Shown here one piece after another: positions 1-8,003 of a stretch of 64,000 nt of DNA. The stretch comes from Pseudalkalibacillus hwajinpoensis (GTDB lineage: Bacteria; Bacillota; Bacilli; Bacillales; Guptibacillaceae): assembly GCF_015234585.1 (NCBI RefSeq), contig NZ_JADFCM010000001.1:930001-994000 (forward strand), written 5' to 3'. Below the pieces are notes generated by a model. It did not search any database. It was not told the origin of the DNA and saw only the letters and a program-made list of their open reading frames with translations. The position numbers were made by a program, and so were the translations under genes. The number at the start of each line of letters is the position of its first letter. The stretch's first letter is position 1.

Positions 1-1678
1 CAGTTGATAACTTTCCGTCTGCATCTAGAGCATTCGCACTATTTGTAAATTGCGATCCGCCATGGCAAGAAAGACAGTTACCAGCACCTTCAAAAAGTTC
101 TTTCCCGAGTTCAGCTTGATCCGTTAAGCTACCATCATCAGCTCGATAAGGACTCTCCGGAACTGGAAATGATTCTGGCTGATCCAGGTAAGCGAAGAGC
201 GCATCATACATATGCTGTACGCCATCAGGAAGCTCTTCTCCAGCATCGTAATCAAGCATACCGCCCATTTCTCCCTGGATCGTTAAGATATAATCCGTGA
301 AATCATCTCGACTTCCATCCCATAGGAACAAGCCGGTTTCGGTTGCTTTCACATTACTGGGCACGTTACGAGGTCCTTTCGGTGTCGTTAATGTTAACCC
401 ATTAATATCGCCATCAGCATGACAAGAGGCGCAGCTCATCCAGTTGTTTCCTGTGATATCAGTCGCATAATCATCGCTATTCCCACTATAAAAAATTTGT
501 TTCCCTTCTCTCACAAGAGGGGAGAGGGGATCCTCTTTGATAAGTGGTAGATTATCACCAGACAGTTTCGCACGAGCATAAGCGCTATCGCCACCAGTAT
601 CGATTGTTGTGAGATCATGACTCATCGCATTGTGAACGTAAAGCTCACTTCCATCGGGAGAGATCGCGATTCCTCTTGGGTTATCACCAGGAATTCTTCT
701 TAATACTTGAGTCGCATTACCGCCACGCGTAAGATCAAACACGACGAGATCCTCACTACCTGCCATAACGACGTATGCTTTTTTACCCTCTGGGTCAAAT
801 GCAACGTCATATGGATTAGAAACAATTAACGTTTCATTATTCACATCTAACACATTGATTTCTTCAAAAAGCTCTTTCCGTTGATCCACAAGCTCTTTAT
901 CTTCTTCTAGGTCAATGACAGAGATCGCTGGAAAGACGGTTTCTTCAAAATTGATCGGTGTATCCACATTTGTCACAAGATGAGGAACCCATGCGGTTTT
1001 GCCGTCTGGCGCTATGACAAACTGTTCTAACTTATTTGGGATTCCTTGACTCACTTTAGGATCATTCTGATCAGGTGAATCTGCTAGTTTGATGACGGAA
1101 GTGACGGCGTCTTCATTCGTTTCAATTACACTTATTTTTCCTGACAAATAGTGAGGAACGTAAATTTTTTGCCCATCTTTTGTCATTGTGAGCGTACGAG
1201 GACGTTCATCCACTTGAATGGTCTTTGTTGTTTTCTTTTCCCGTAAATCAATGACAGAGACAGAAGAAGAGCGGTAATTTGCAACATACAATGTTGTGCC
1301 GTCAGAACTTGTAACTAATCCAAATGGCTCATTATCTGTTGGAATCGAGTCTGTCACTTTCTTTTTCTTAAGATCAATGACATCGATCTGATTGCTGTAC
1401 ATCGTACTAACATAGAGCGTTTTTCCATCAGGACTTAATGCGAGCTGTCTTGGTTCTTGTCCAACAGGAATTTCGTCCATTACTTCCTTCGTTGATGGAT
1501 CGACAATCGAAACGGAATTGACATCTATGTTGGCAATATAAAGAACTTCGCCACTTTCATCAAGAAGCGTATTTGTACTTGTACTTGTTTGCTCCCTTAT
1601 CACTTCAGGATCCTCACTGCACGCAGTGAGGATCAGAAGGAGGATAAATGAGAGTGGGAAGAAGAGCTTTTTCATCAT
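1..1678 (-). CDS. Beta-propeller / c-type cytochrome lipoprotein (partial)
   Basis: The C-terminal end lies beyond the window; 559 residues are visible. A signal peptide ends in a lipobox (LTAC, Cys20), so it should be a membrane-anchored lipoprotein. Residues 40 to about 390 hold repeated blades of the type 'LALSPDGKTLYVS' and 'VSVIDL', typical of YVTN/YncE propellers. Two heme c motifs follow, CASCH (Cys416, Cys419, His420) and CLSCH (Cys535, Cys538, His539), as in di-heme cytochrome c peroxidase/MauG-like proteins. The ATG has AGGGTG six bases upstream. It lies 15 bp downstream of the Fur-controlled lipoprotein gene and is probably cotranscribed. Role inferred: extracytoplasmic electron transfer or oxidation chemistry under iron limitation; substrate unknown. 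Confidence 0.85.
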   Translation of the reverse strand, partial: MMKKLFFPLSFILLLILTACSEDPEVIREQTSTSTNTLLDESGEVLYIANIDVNSVSIVDPSTKEVMDEIPVGQEPRQLALSPDGKTLYVSTMYSNQIDVIDLKKKKVTDSIPTDNEPFGLVTSSDGTTLYVANYRSSSVSVIDLREKKTTKTIQVDERPRTLTMTKDGQKIYVPHYLSGKISVIETNEDAVTSVIKLADSPDQNDPKVSQGIPNKLEQFVIAPDGKTAWVPHLVTNVDTPINFEETVFPAISVIDLEEDKELVDQRKELFEEINVLDVNNETLIVSNPYDVAFDPEGKKAYVVMAGSEDLVVFDLTRGGNATQVLRRIPGDNPRGIAISPDGSELYVHNAMSHDLTTIDTGGDSAYARAKLSGDNLPLIKEDPLSPLVREGKQIFYSGNSDDYATDITGNNWMSCASCHADGDINGLTLTTPKGPRNVPSNVKATETGLFLWDGSRDDFTDYILTIQGEMGGMLDYDAGEELPDGVQHMYDALFAYLDQPESFPVPESPYRADDGSLTDQAELGKELFEGAGNCLSCHGGSQFTNSANALDADGKLST

Positions 1679-1693
1679 CACATACACCCTAAT

Positions 1694-3769
1694 TTAATTT
1701 GATTTGCTAATTTCCACCGGTACTAGGACTGGGGAAATGCCGTTTTCTCCGTGACCTGCTTGAATTTGTGGAACCATGTCACCATCTGTATTTCCTGAAT
1801 CATCATCCGTTTTATAGAAGTCTCCAGTATCCCAAAACTCACTTGCCTGCATTCCTTGATCAAGGGCTGGACCATCAATGACTTGATTGTAGAAATCAGT
1901 ATAGCGCTGGGTGATAATTTCACGTTCGAGATTTTCAGGAGCATCCTGATCAGATCCTGTATTATTCAGAGTTAATAAAGCGTTTCTCAAGACTGCAGAT
2001 ACGGCACCGGCTATTTTCGGGCTATATGACATAGCCTCATCAGATGTATAGTACGCTTTTGCTTCGTCATTCCACAGTTCATTATCCATCGTGACGTATA
2101 GGTGTCTCGCTGCGTCACGGTATTTCGCATCATCTGTTGCAAGGTAGGCTGCTGTTAAGCCGCGAATCGCACCAAGGTTAGCTTCAAGAGTCGTGTTGTT
2201 ACTTGCTTTCTTTTCATTGAGGTCATAACTTTCTGCTGCAAGTCCTGAGTCCAGGATAAGCTCTTTCATAATGAAGTCTGCTTGCTTCGTAATCATCTCA
2301 ATCGCACGTTTTCCTTCATCTGTTCCTAAACCTTCCGCGTCTTCTCCGCTTGCATAGCCGACTGGAAGACCATCAATTGCTCTTTGGAAAATACGAAGGG
2401 ATTCAACTGTATAGCCTGCATCGAAAGTGTTCACCGTCTGTCCTTGGTCTTGACCGTTGTTTTCACTTACAAAGGTACCGACTTCTTGATTAAAATGCAT
2501 GGCGTCAATATTATGAAAGACTGCAAGCATAATATCGCGATTCACGGAATAAGCATCATTCGAATCCTCATCATTAGCTGGATCGGCATCAAGGTTTGCT
2601 TCAGGTGCAGATGTAAATGGTTCTCCGTCAAACAATGCCTGGAAAGATGGAGCAACCTGCTTGTTTTCTGAACGCTGATCGGTCATACCAAAAAATTCAG
2701 AAGTTGGCCATAGCATCGCCCATTGGTCTTCCAATAGAGAGCGTGTATCGGTTACTTCAAGGCTCTCTGCATCAGGAGCAACGCCTTCAGTTTTTTCAGT
2801 TACGCTAACTTCGTGAGGTAAGTATACAAAACCATTTGTTGGATCGTAGTTACTGATATCTGAAGATGCTTCTTTATTAGTAGAATCATAGAATAAATCG
2901 TCATGGATAAAATTGATCTTATTCCAGATTTCTTCTGTTAGGATCATCCCCTGCATGCCATCAGCGGAACTTACACCAAGAGCAATATTCTCATCATCGT
3001 CATCCTTCGCTGTTTCACCTGCAAGTTCCTCATCACCATCAACTGTGTGGAACCCACCAAGAAAATCACCGGCCCATAGAGTCTGCTTCAGGAAAGTAGC
3101 ACCGTATGCAGAAGGAGTTAAGACTTTATCCATTCCATCGCGATCCCAGCGGAGAGAGTCAAAGTTCACCTGATAGTTAGGAACATACGTATCATCATCG
3201 CCAGACGCGTATTCCTCTGTATCCACTTGTTCAGCATAATGCGGATCTCCGCTTGAGTATTCAATCGTAGTCGGATACATATTGCGGAAAATTTCATCCT
3301 GTGGATAGCCAACTGAGTCTGCTAGAGAAAGGAATCTTTCTGAAAGCCATTCTTCAGGTTTTTGATTCGTTTCCTTTGAGGCTGTTTTTACGACTGGACC
3401 ATTTATTAGGTGGAGACCAAGTCCGGATTTCTCAACCACTTCATACATCGCTTCCTCAGAATACTCATATGATTCAATTCCGGCAGTATAATCGAAGGGA
3501 GTAGGACTATCGACATTCTTAGAGTCAAGTACATCAAGATCAAGTCCCAGGCTTTCAGCAAGCGGTTCACCTGAAAGTTCAAACTCCGCATAAGCAAACA
3601 TATTTCCGAATGTATCAAAATGATAATCAGCTACTTCTACATTATAAGCTGGCTTCTTTTTTTCTTCTTTTTTTGAGCTACTTGATTCTTCACTCGTAGT
3701 GGAAGAACAGCCAGCAATTAAAAGCGTTGAAGCTAATATAGCAGAAATTGTCTTTTTTTTATGTATCAA
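1694..3769 (-). CDS. Fur-controlled large acidic lipoprotein, unknown function
   Basis: A 691-residue protein with a clear lipoprotein signal (lysines, hydrophobic core, LIAGC with Cys21) and a Ser/Lys-rich linker. I chose the TTG at 3769 because AAAAGGGG lies nine bases upstream; the longer frame from 3811 would start inside the Fur box. The mature chain is acidic, with Asp-rich stretches near residues 255-261 and 392-405 that could bind calcium or another metal. Residues 450-605 look like paired helices as in alpha/alpha-barrel proteins (for example a GAIRGLTAAYLATDDAKYRD segment). I recognise no named family. It is the first gene of an iron-regulated pair with the propeller-cytochrome gene, so a role in iron scarcity is likely; the biochemical function is open. 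Confidence 0.8.
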   Translation of the reverse strand: MIHKKKTISAILASTLLIAGCSSTTSEESSSSKKEEKKKPAYNVEVADYHFDTFGNMFAYAEFELSGEPLAESLGLDLDVLDSKNVDSPTPFDYTAGIESYEYSEEAMYEVVEKSGLGLHLINGPVVKTASKETNQKPEEWLSERFLSLADSVGYPQDEIFRNMYPTTIEYSSGDPHYAEQVDTEEYASGDDDTYVPNYQVNFDSLRWDRDGMDKVLTPSAYGATFLKQTLWAGDFLGGFHTVDGDEELAGETAKDDDDENIALGVSSADGMQGMILTEEIWNKINFIHDDLFYDSTNKEASSDISNYDPTNGFVYLPHEVSVTEKTEGVAPDAESLEVTDTRSLLEDQWAMLWPTSEFFGMTDQRSENKQVAPSFQALFDGEPFTSAPEANLDADPANDEDSNDAYSVNRDIMLAVFHNIDAMHFNQEVGTFVSENNGQDQGQTVNTFDAGYTVESLRIFQRAIDGLPVGYASGEDAEGLGTDEGKRAIEMITKQADFIMKELILDSGLAAESYDLNEKKASNNTTLEANLGAIRGLTAAYLATDDAKYRDAARHLYVTMDNELWNDEAKAYYTSDEAMSYSPKIAGAVSAVLRNALLTLNNTGSDQDAPENLEREIITQRYTDFYNQVIDGPALDQGMQASEFWDTGDFYKTDDDSGNTDGDMVPQIQAGHGENGISPVLVPVEISKSN

Positions 3770-3795
3770 TTCGTGCAACCCCTTTTGGATAGTAA

Positions 3796-3810
3796 TGATA
3801 ATCATTATCA
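3796..3810 (-). promoter_or_regulatory. Fur box
   Basis: TGATAATCATTATCA is a perfect 7-1-7 Fur inverted repeat. It lies just downstream of the -10 element of the lipoprotein promoter, where bound Fur-Fe would block transcription. It also overlaps the first possible GTG of the longer reading frame, which supports the downstream TTG start. Confidence 0.92.
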
Positions 3811-3817
3811 CTCATTA

Positions 3818-3846
3818 AGTATAAGGAAACCTTCATTTTATGTAAA
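3818..3846 (-). promoter_or_regulatory. SigA promoter of the lipoprotein operon
   Basis: On the minus strand TTTACA and TATACT are separated by exactly 17 bases, immediately upstream of the Fur box. This matches the vegetative sigma consensus closely. Confidence 0.8.
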
Positions 3847-3905
3847 CCCTTTATTAACAATTGATTGAAAAGTCAGTGCTGTTTTGGAAAATGCGTTGAA
3901 ATGTC

Positions 3906-3937
3906 AAAAAGCAGTGGAACGAGTTCCACTGCTTTTT
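3906..3937 (-). terminator. Terminator after the Nudix gene
   Basis: A 14-bp perfect stem (AAAAAGCAGTGGAA with its complement) closes a four-base loop and ends in a run of five T on the minus strand. It lies seven bases past the Nudix stop codon and separates it from the Fur-controlled operon. Confidence 0.85.
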
Positions 3938-3943
3938 GGGTAT

Positions 3944-4399
3944 TTATTGTGTTTTATTTCTAATATAATCTCGTATCATTCGTCTGTGGCTTCCAACCAT
4001 CAGCTCTGGAAGTTGGTCTGAAGAAAAGTATCCCAAAGCTATACTTTCTTCTGTGTGGGTGAGATCTCCAGCATACTCATTTGTAACATAAGCCGTAGTG
4101 ACAGAGTAGAATTCATCACCGTTATCTGCTTTCGTAAAAAATTCTTCACCAGAATAGAGTTTAAAAAGAGTGAGCTTTTGGATTGTTAAACCCGTTTCTT
4201 CAAAAGACTCTCTTACGGCTGTTTCTTCCGTTGATTCTCCTGGTTCCATCAATCCACCCGGTAACCCCCAGCGTTTTTGTTTTTCGTTACGCTGTTGGAG
4301 TAGAATTTCTCCATTTTCGTTTAAGATTATTGCGACGGCCCCGACTAAGATCAGTGGCCGATGACCAACAACGTCACGCAATTCCTTCACATAATTCAT
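3944..4399 (-). CDS. Nudix hydrolase
   Basis: A 151-residue Nudix-family protein. The Nudix box spans residues 49-71 (G-x5-E-x7-RE-x2-EE-x-G-L), giving the metal-binding glutamates that cut nucleoside-diphosphate-linked substrates; the substrate cannot be read from the sequence. AAGGAG lies eight bases before the ATG. It sits 23 bp downstream of the ABC permease gene with no terminator between, so it is probably the third gene of that transcript, and it is followed by a strong terminator. It may be a housecleaning enzyme carried along with the transporter; a functional link to transport is not evident. Confidence 0.9.
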   Translation of the reverse strand: MNYVKELRDVVGHRPLILVGAVAIILNENGEILLQQRNEKQKRWGLPGGLMEPGESTEETAVRESFEETGLTIQKLTLFKLYSGEEFFTKADNGDEFYSVTTAYVTNEYAGDLTHTEESIALGYFSSDQLPELMVGSHRRMIRDYIRNKTQ

Positions 4400-4422
4400 G
4401 GCTATCGCTCCTTTTCTTCCTA

Positions 4423-5229
4423 TTATAAAGGAAGATCTCTTTTCGCGAAGATCATGATGGCAAGGGCATAAAGGACGGTACCTAGTAAGAAAAGGAACGT
4501 CATGGATGGCCAGATTTCAACAGAACCTCTGGCAATCTCAACTGGCCGAAATGTTGAAAAGAGAGAGAGATTCACCATCCAATCGAGTTTATCGCTCATT
4601 TTCCCGATTAAATCCATACCATAGAAGACGATGGTGAGTAGTCCAGAAAGTCCTAGTGCTTGTCGCTCATCATTTAATAAGGAAGAGAATAGAAACGAGT
4701 AGGCTGAGATGACGTAGAACAAAAGAATACCGACGAGATTAACCTTCATAAACGTCATGGCTTCAAACGGCTTATCATCAATTAATATTTCTGTTCCAAT
4801 GACTCCTGCAAGAGCAGTTGTTAATCCGATAATAAGAAGTCCGGTGAGCAGCACAAGAGATTGAGTGAACGCAATTTTCTTTCGTGAGTTTGGTGTTGCG
4901 AGAATGTAAGCCATTGATCCTCTTTCAATGTGACGAGCCATTAGCTGTGAAGCTGTCATTAAGCAAAAAATCGATAAAATGACTATATACAGCAATCCAT
5001 AATATTCCCCTGCAATAAAGTCACTTACATGCTGAAATCCACCTTCCATTCCAAATGCAGCTAGAAAGCTTTCGGGCATAGACTCCATTAATTCATTCAA
5101 ACCAGGTGCATCTGCAATCGAAGGGTAGATGCCGATGATAAGAAGCAGGTAAAGTGCAGAGCCAATTGCATAGCTAGAGATGGACTTGGCATGGACTTTT
5201 AGCATCCTCGCATAGAGTGTCATATTCAT
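4423..5229 (-). CDS. ABC-2 type transporter permease
   Basis: A 268-residue membrane protein with about six hydrophobic segments (one near residues 15-38, the others between 80 and the C-terminus) and the layout of ABC-2 family exporter permeases. A long loop between the first two segments (residues 38-75) probably faces outward. It overlaps the upstream ATPase gene by four bases (ATGA), so the two are translationally coupled and should form one exporter. Substrate unknown; drug, peptide or lipid export are common for this class. Expression is probably set by the divergent TetR-type gene. Confidence 0.85.
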   Translation of the reverse strand: MNMTLYARMLKVHAKSISSYAIGSALYLLLIIGIYPSIADAPGLNELMESMPESFLAAFGMEGGFQHVSDFIAGEYYGLLYIVILSIFCLMTASQLMARHIERGSMAYILATPNSRKKIAFTQSLVLLTGLLIIGLTTALAGVIGTEILIDDKPFEAMTFMKVNLVGILLFYVISAYSFLFSSLLNDERQALGLSGLLTIVFYGMDLIGKMSDKLDWMVNLSLFSTFRPVEIARGSVEIWPSMTFLFLLGTVLYALAIMIFAKRDLPL

Positions 5230-6113
5230 GATTTCTCTGCCTCCCTGTCGTAATAAGTAAGAAAGACTTCTTCAAGATTTTGTTCATGAATATCAATGTT
5301 CCGAATCTGATAATCTCCTAAAGCAGAAATAAATTGATTGTAGTCACCTTGCACCGCTATTTCTGCGCGGTTATCTATGATTGATACGACCTCGAGGTTA
5401 CTTTCTTTGATACGCTTTGCTTCCGCTTCAGTAGCAAACGTAACATCAAAAAGACGACGCTGCTTTTGCTGCAGATCATGAATATTCTCGACGACAACAA
5501 TTTTTCCATCTTTAATGATCGCAGCTCTGTCACACGTTCGTTCAATTTCGGAGAAGCTATGAGAAGACATAAGGAATGTAGTGCCTTTCTCTTTCTGCTC
5601 CATTACAATTTCAATGAAAATTCGCTGCATGAGTGGGTCAAGACCAGAGGTAGGTTCGTCTAATATAATAACTTCAGGTTCATGCATAAAAGCAGCTACG
5701 ATTCCCACTTTTTGTTTCATTCCTTTGGACATTTTACGAATAGGAGTTTTTACATCGAATTGAAGTCTATCAATTAGCTGATCACGATATGCGGTGTTTT
5801 TTAGATCTCTCATTCCGCCAACTAATTGAAGGAAACCGATGCCATCCATTCCATCTAGAAAGGCTATTTCACCAGGGAGGTATCCGATCTTCCTCTGGAT
5901 TTTGGCAGCATCTTTCCACGTATCCATTCCATCTATCATTGCCGTGCCTTTTGTAGGCTTCATGAATCCCATTAAGTGACGTATCGTTGTCGATTTACCA
6001 GCACCGTTCGGGCCGAGAAATCCAAATACTTCGCCTCTAGGAATGGAGAACGTAACATCGAAGATCCCTTTTCCGTTTGGAAATTGTTTTGTTAACCCGT
6101 TTAATTCGATCAT
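5226..6113 (-). CDS. ABC transporter ATP-binding protein
   Basis: A 295-residue ATPase of the ABC-2 exporter class. Walker A is GPNGAGKS (residues 34-41), the signature is SKGMKQK, and Walker B is VIILDEPTSGLDP. A C-terminal extension of about 80 residues follows the nucleotide-binding fold, as in many drug and bacteriocin exporters. It starts with ATG after GGGGGA and overlaps the permease gene by four bases. The start region contains a small hairpin (TGAGG pairing with CCTCA) that partly holds the ribosome-binding site. It is transcribed away from a TetR-family gene. Confidence 0.92.
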   Translation of the reverse strand: MIELNGLTKQFPNGKGIFDVTFSIPRGEVFGFLGPNGAGKSTTIRHLMGFMKPTKGTAMIDGMDTWKDAAKIQRKIGYLPGEIAFLDGMDGIGFLQLVGGMRDLKNTAYRDQLIDRLQFDVKTPIRKMSKGMKQKVGIVAAFMHEPEVIILDEPTSGLDPLMQRIFIEIVMEQKEKGTTFLMSSHSFSEIERTCDRAAIIKDGKIVVVENIHDLQQKQRRLFDVTFATEAEAKRIKESNLEVVSIIDNRAEIAVQGDYNQFISALGDYQIRNIDIHEQNLEEVFLTYYDREAEKS

Positions 6114-6164
6114 TGAGGTGTCCCCCTCAGCTAATTTTTGAACTATAATTTATTATATATTTCA

Positions 6165-6194
6165 TTATTATCATAAATGACTCTATGATAATAA
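6165..6194. promoter_or_regulatory. Palindrome, candidate TetR operator 1
   Basis: TTATTATCATA and its exact complement TATGATAATAA are separated by eight bases, in the 150-bp gap between the divergent ABC and TetR genes. The position and symmetry suit a regulator dimer; binding by the TetR protein is inferred. Although AT-rich and containing ATTATCAT, it is not the 7-1-7 Fur arrangement. Confidence 0.5.
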
Positions 6195-6201
6195 GCAACA
6201 T

Positions 6202-6235
6202 TTATTGAACTCATATTTAATGAAAAGTTCAATAA
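6202..6235. promoter_or_regulatory. Palindrome, candidate TetR operator 2
   Basis: TTATTGAACT and AGTTCAATAA form a perfect ten-base inverted repeat with a 14-base spacer, just upstream of the TetR start codon. It could be an autoregulatory operator or an RNA hairpin in the leader. Confidence 0.5.
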
Positions 6236-6261
6236 GTGATATACTAATGGTGGTGATGAGA

Positions 6262-6873
6262 ATGAATGGATTTGAATTACGTAAACAACAGAAGCGCAAA
6301 GATATAGTGGCGTCAGCTTTTACGTTATTTAACGAAGAAGGTATAAAAAAGGTAAAGATTAGTGACATTGCTCGTTTTGCTAATGTCTCTCAGGTCACGA
6401 TTTATAATCATTTTACGAGTAAGGAAGAGCTTGTAAGAGCAGTGCTAAAAGACTATATGAACAATCAATTTAAAGCCTTTAAAGAGGTAGTTCAGCAGGA
6501 GCATTCTTTCGCTGAAGTGATTGAATTGATTATTTTTGAAAAGCATAAGGCAGTCCAAAGCCTTAATCCATCGCTTCTAGCAGAAATGTTAACGACAGAT
6601 GAAGAGCTAAAGGATTACGTAGAACATTTTTATCGAACTCAGACACTTCCATTGTTTGTGCAACTCTTAGAAAAGGCACGTGAACGAGGAGAAATTAATG
6701 CTTCACTTTCGATGGAGTCGATTATGCTATATCTCAATGCCTTAAAGACAGAGGTGCAGCGCATTCCAGCCGAAACATGGTCAGAGCGAAAGGACTTTCT
6801 CGACGATGTTCTTCAACTATTCTTTTATGGTTTAAGTGGTGGTCCAGTTTCAAGTAGGAATGAATCTGAATAA
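6262..6873 (+). CDS. TetR family transcriptional regulator
   Basis: A 203-residue regulator. Residues 10-57 form the TetR helix-turn-helix (KVKISDIARFANVSQVTIYNHF), followed by an all-helical ligand-binding and dimer domain. I prefer the ATG at 6262, after GGTGGTGATGAGA, to the ATG at 6205, which lies inside the second palindrome. It is divergent from the ABC exporter and Nudix genes, so it most likely represses them and itself until a transported or toxic compound binds. It resembles regulators of multidrug ABC exporters; the ligand is unknown. Confidence 0.88.
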   Translation: MNGFELRKQQKRKDIVASAFTLFNEEGIKKVKISDIARFANVSQVTIYNHFTSKEELVRAVLKDYMNNQFKAFKEVVQQEHSFAEVIELIIFEKHKAVQSLNPSLLAEMLTTDEELKDYVEHFYRTQTLPLFVQLLEKARERGEINASLSMESIMLYLNALKTEVQRIPAETWSERKDFLDDVLQLFFYGLSGGPVSSRNESE

Positions 6874-6989
6874 TCATTCATAAACTGAAATGTGTGTAAA
6901 TTTTCACAAAATTTTAATAGTTTGTTAATTTATCTAACACACACCTGTTGTATAATGAAGCCATACAGAGGGAAAGTTGGTGAATTTTG

Positions 6990-7109
6990 TTGAAAAAGCT
7001 GAAAAAGTTAACCTTTAAACAGCTCGTTGATCAAAATAAAGCAGAACTTCTTAAAAATGAAAAAGAACTAGCTGAAATAGAAAAACGTATTGATAACAGA
7101 CACGTTTAA
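6990..7109 (+). CDS. FbpB-family small basic protein
   Basis: A 39-residue lysine-rich peptide starting at TTG (TTG 6987 is equally possible) with GGTGA upstream. The sequence pattern, basic N-terminus then FKQLVDQNKAELLKNEKELAEIEKRID, matches the Fur-regulated basic protein B family as I remember it. In B. subtilis FbpB helps the small RNA FsrA lower iron-protein synthesis in iron starvation. No Fur box is visible upstream here, although a TATAAT is present near 6951, so the regulation may differ. It is followed by its own terminator. Confidence 0.7.
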   Translation: MKKLKKLTFKQLVDQNKAELLKNEKELAEIEKRIDNRHV

Positions 7110-7116
7110 TTCAAAG

Positions 7117-7144
7117 AAAACAGTCGTCAAGCGACTGTTTTTTT
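7117..7144 (+). terminator. Terminator after the FbpB-like gene
   Basis: The stem AAACAGTCG / CGACTGTTT is followed by a run of seven T, eight bases after the stop codon of the 39-residue gene. Confidence 0.85.
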
Positions 7145-7207
7145 GCATGAATTAGACTCATATTTGTTGCTTCTCCCTGTGCTAAACTATAGAAAGGAGG
7201 CGATCGG

Positions 7208-7849
7208 ATGGCGAAATTAGTAAGTTTGAATGTAGGGAAACCTATTGAAACGAGCTACAAAGGGAAGTTGATCTCTACAGGCATCTACAAACAACCAGTG
7301 AGTGAATCAGTTTATGTATCTAAATTACAAGTAGAAGGAGATGGGCAAGCGGATCTTGTTCATCACGGAGGATCAGAGAAAGCCATTTGTGTTTACCCAA
7401 TGGAGCATTATGCCTATTGGGAAGAACGTTTAAGATGTGAACTGAAGGCTGGTGCATTTGGTGAGAATTTTACAGTAGCTGGAATGGATGAGACAGAAGC
7501 ACGTATCGGTGATATTTATCGAATTGGTGAGATTCAAGTACAGGTTAGCTTACCGAGGCAGCCATGCTTTAAACTCGCGAAGAAGTTTGAAGTTGATAAC
7601 ATGCACTTATTTGTGATGGAAAATGGGTACAGTGGTTATTATCTCCGAGTGTTAGAAGAGGGAGAAGTTAAAGCTGGGGATGAAATAACCCTTGAGAGTC
7701 GTCCAGATCATGATGTAACTGTTGCTTTAGTCAATCGAGTTACGTACAATGATCAAAAAGATCGCGCTGGTCTCGAAAAGGTATTACTTGCAAAAGAACT
7801 GAATGAAAACTGGTATAACAAGCTAAGTAAACAGTTGAGCGCGCTTTAA
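7208..7849 (+). CDS. MOSC domain protein (YiiM-like)
   Basis: A 213-residue protein with a MOSC domain (about residues 15-165) containing the typical HHGG (52-55), FGENFTV and RQPC (Cys120) motifs, then a short C-terminal helical part as in YiiM. MOSC proteins bind sulfur- or molybdenum-cofactor-linked substrates; YiiM-like proteins reduce N-hydroxylated base analogues with molybdenum cofactor, so this is a plausible role but not shown. AGGAGGCGATCGG directly precedes the ATG. It is a single gene between the FbpB-like gene and a convergent small membrane-protein gene. Confidence 0.88.
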   Translation: MAKLVSLNVGKPIETSYKGKLISTGIYKQPVSESVYVSKLQVEGDGQADLVHHGGSEKAICVYPMEHYAYWEERLRCELKAGAFGENFTVAGMDETEARIGDIYRIGEIQVQVSLPRQPCFKLAKKFEVDNMHLFVMENGYSGYYLRVLEEGEVKAGDEITLESRPDHDVTVALVNRVTYNDQKDRAGLEKVLLAKELNENWYNKLSKQLSAL

Positions 7850-7860
7850 GTTGCGCGCCA

Positions 7861-7950
7861 TTATTTTTTAGCCATTCGATAATAAAAGACGATCAGCATA
7901 ATGATCGTAACGAATGTAACGGTGTATTTAACAACCTGCATCAGTTCCAT
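7861..7950 (-). CDS. 29-residue membrane peptide
   Basis: The reading frame gives a short N-terminal part, one hydrophobic segment (VTFVTIIMLIVFYY) and a C-terminal RMAKK, the usual make-up of a single-pass small membrane protein. AGGAGA lies six bases before the ATG, which makes it a convincing gene despite its size. It is 15 bases downstream of the HU terminator and converges with the MOSC gene. I recognise no family; it could be a small regulator of a membrane complex. A toxin peptide is possible, but no antisense antitoxin RNA is evident. Confidence 0.6.
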   Translation of the reverse strand: MELMQVVKYTVTFVTIIMLIVFYYRMAKK

Positions 7951-7964
7951 TGATTTCTCCTAAA

Positions 7965-7993
7965 ATAAAAGCTGGAACCGAGTGGATCCAGCT
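7965..7993 (-). terminator. Terminator after the HU gene
   Basis: On the minus strand an imperfect stem AAGCTGG / CCAGCTT, extended by CC/GG pairs, is followed by TTTTATTTT. It lies 11 bases past the HU stop codon and just before the ribosome-binding site of the 29-residue gene. Confidence 0.75.
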
Positions 7994-8003
7994 TATCTGA
8001 ATG

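Noticed and set aside
2384..2671. Plus-strand open frames over the Fur-controlled lipoprotein gene
   Set aside because: Antisense shadows of a well-supported gene, without ribosome-binding sites or recognisable protein features.
6863..6880. FadR-like sequence AATCTGAATAATCATTCA
   Set aside because: Only one arm (TCATTCA) matches and it overlaps the end of the TetR gene with no fatty-acid gene nearby.
6877..6989. Expected Fur box upstream of the FbpB-like gene
   Set aside because: No TGATAATNATTATCA-like sequence was found by eye; only a TATAAT -10 is visible.
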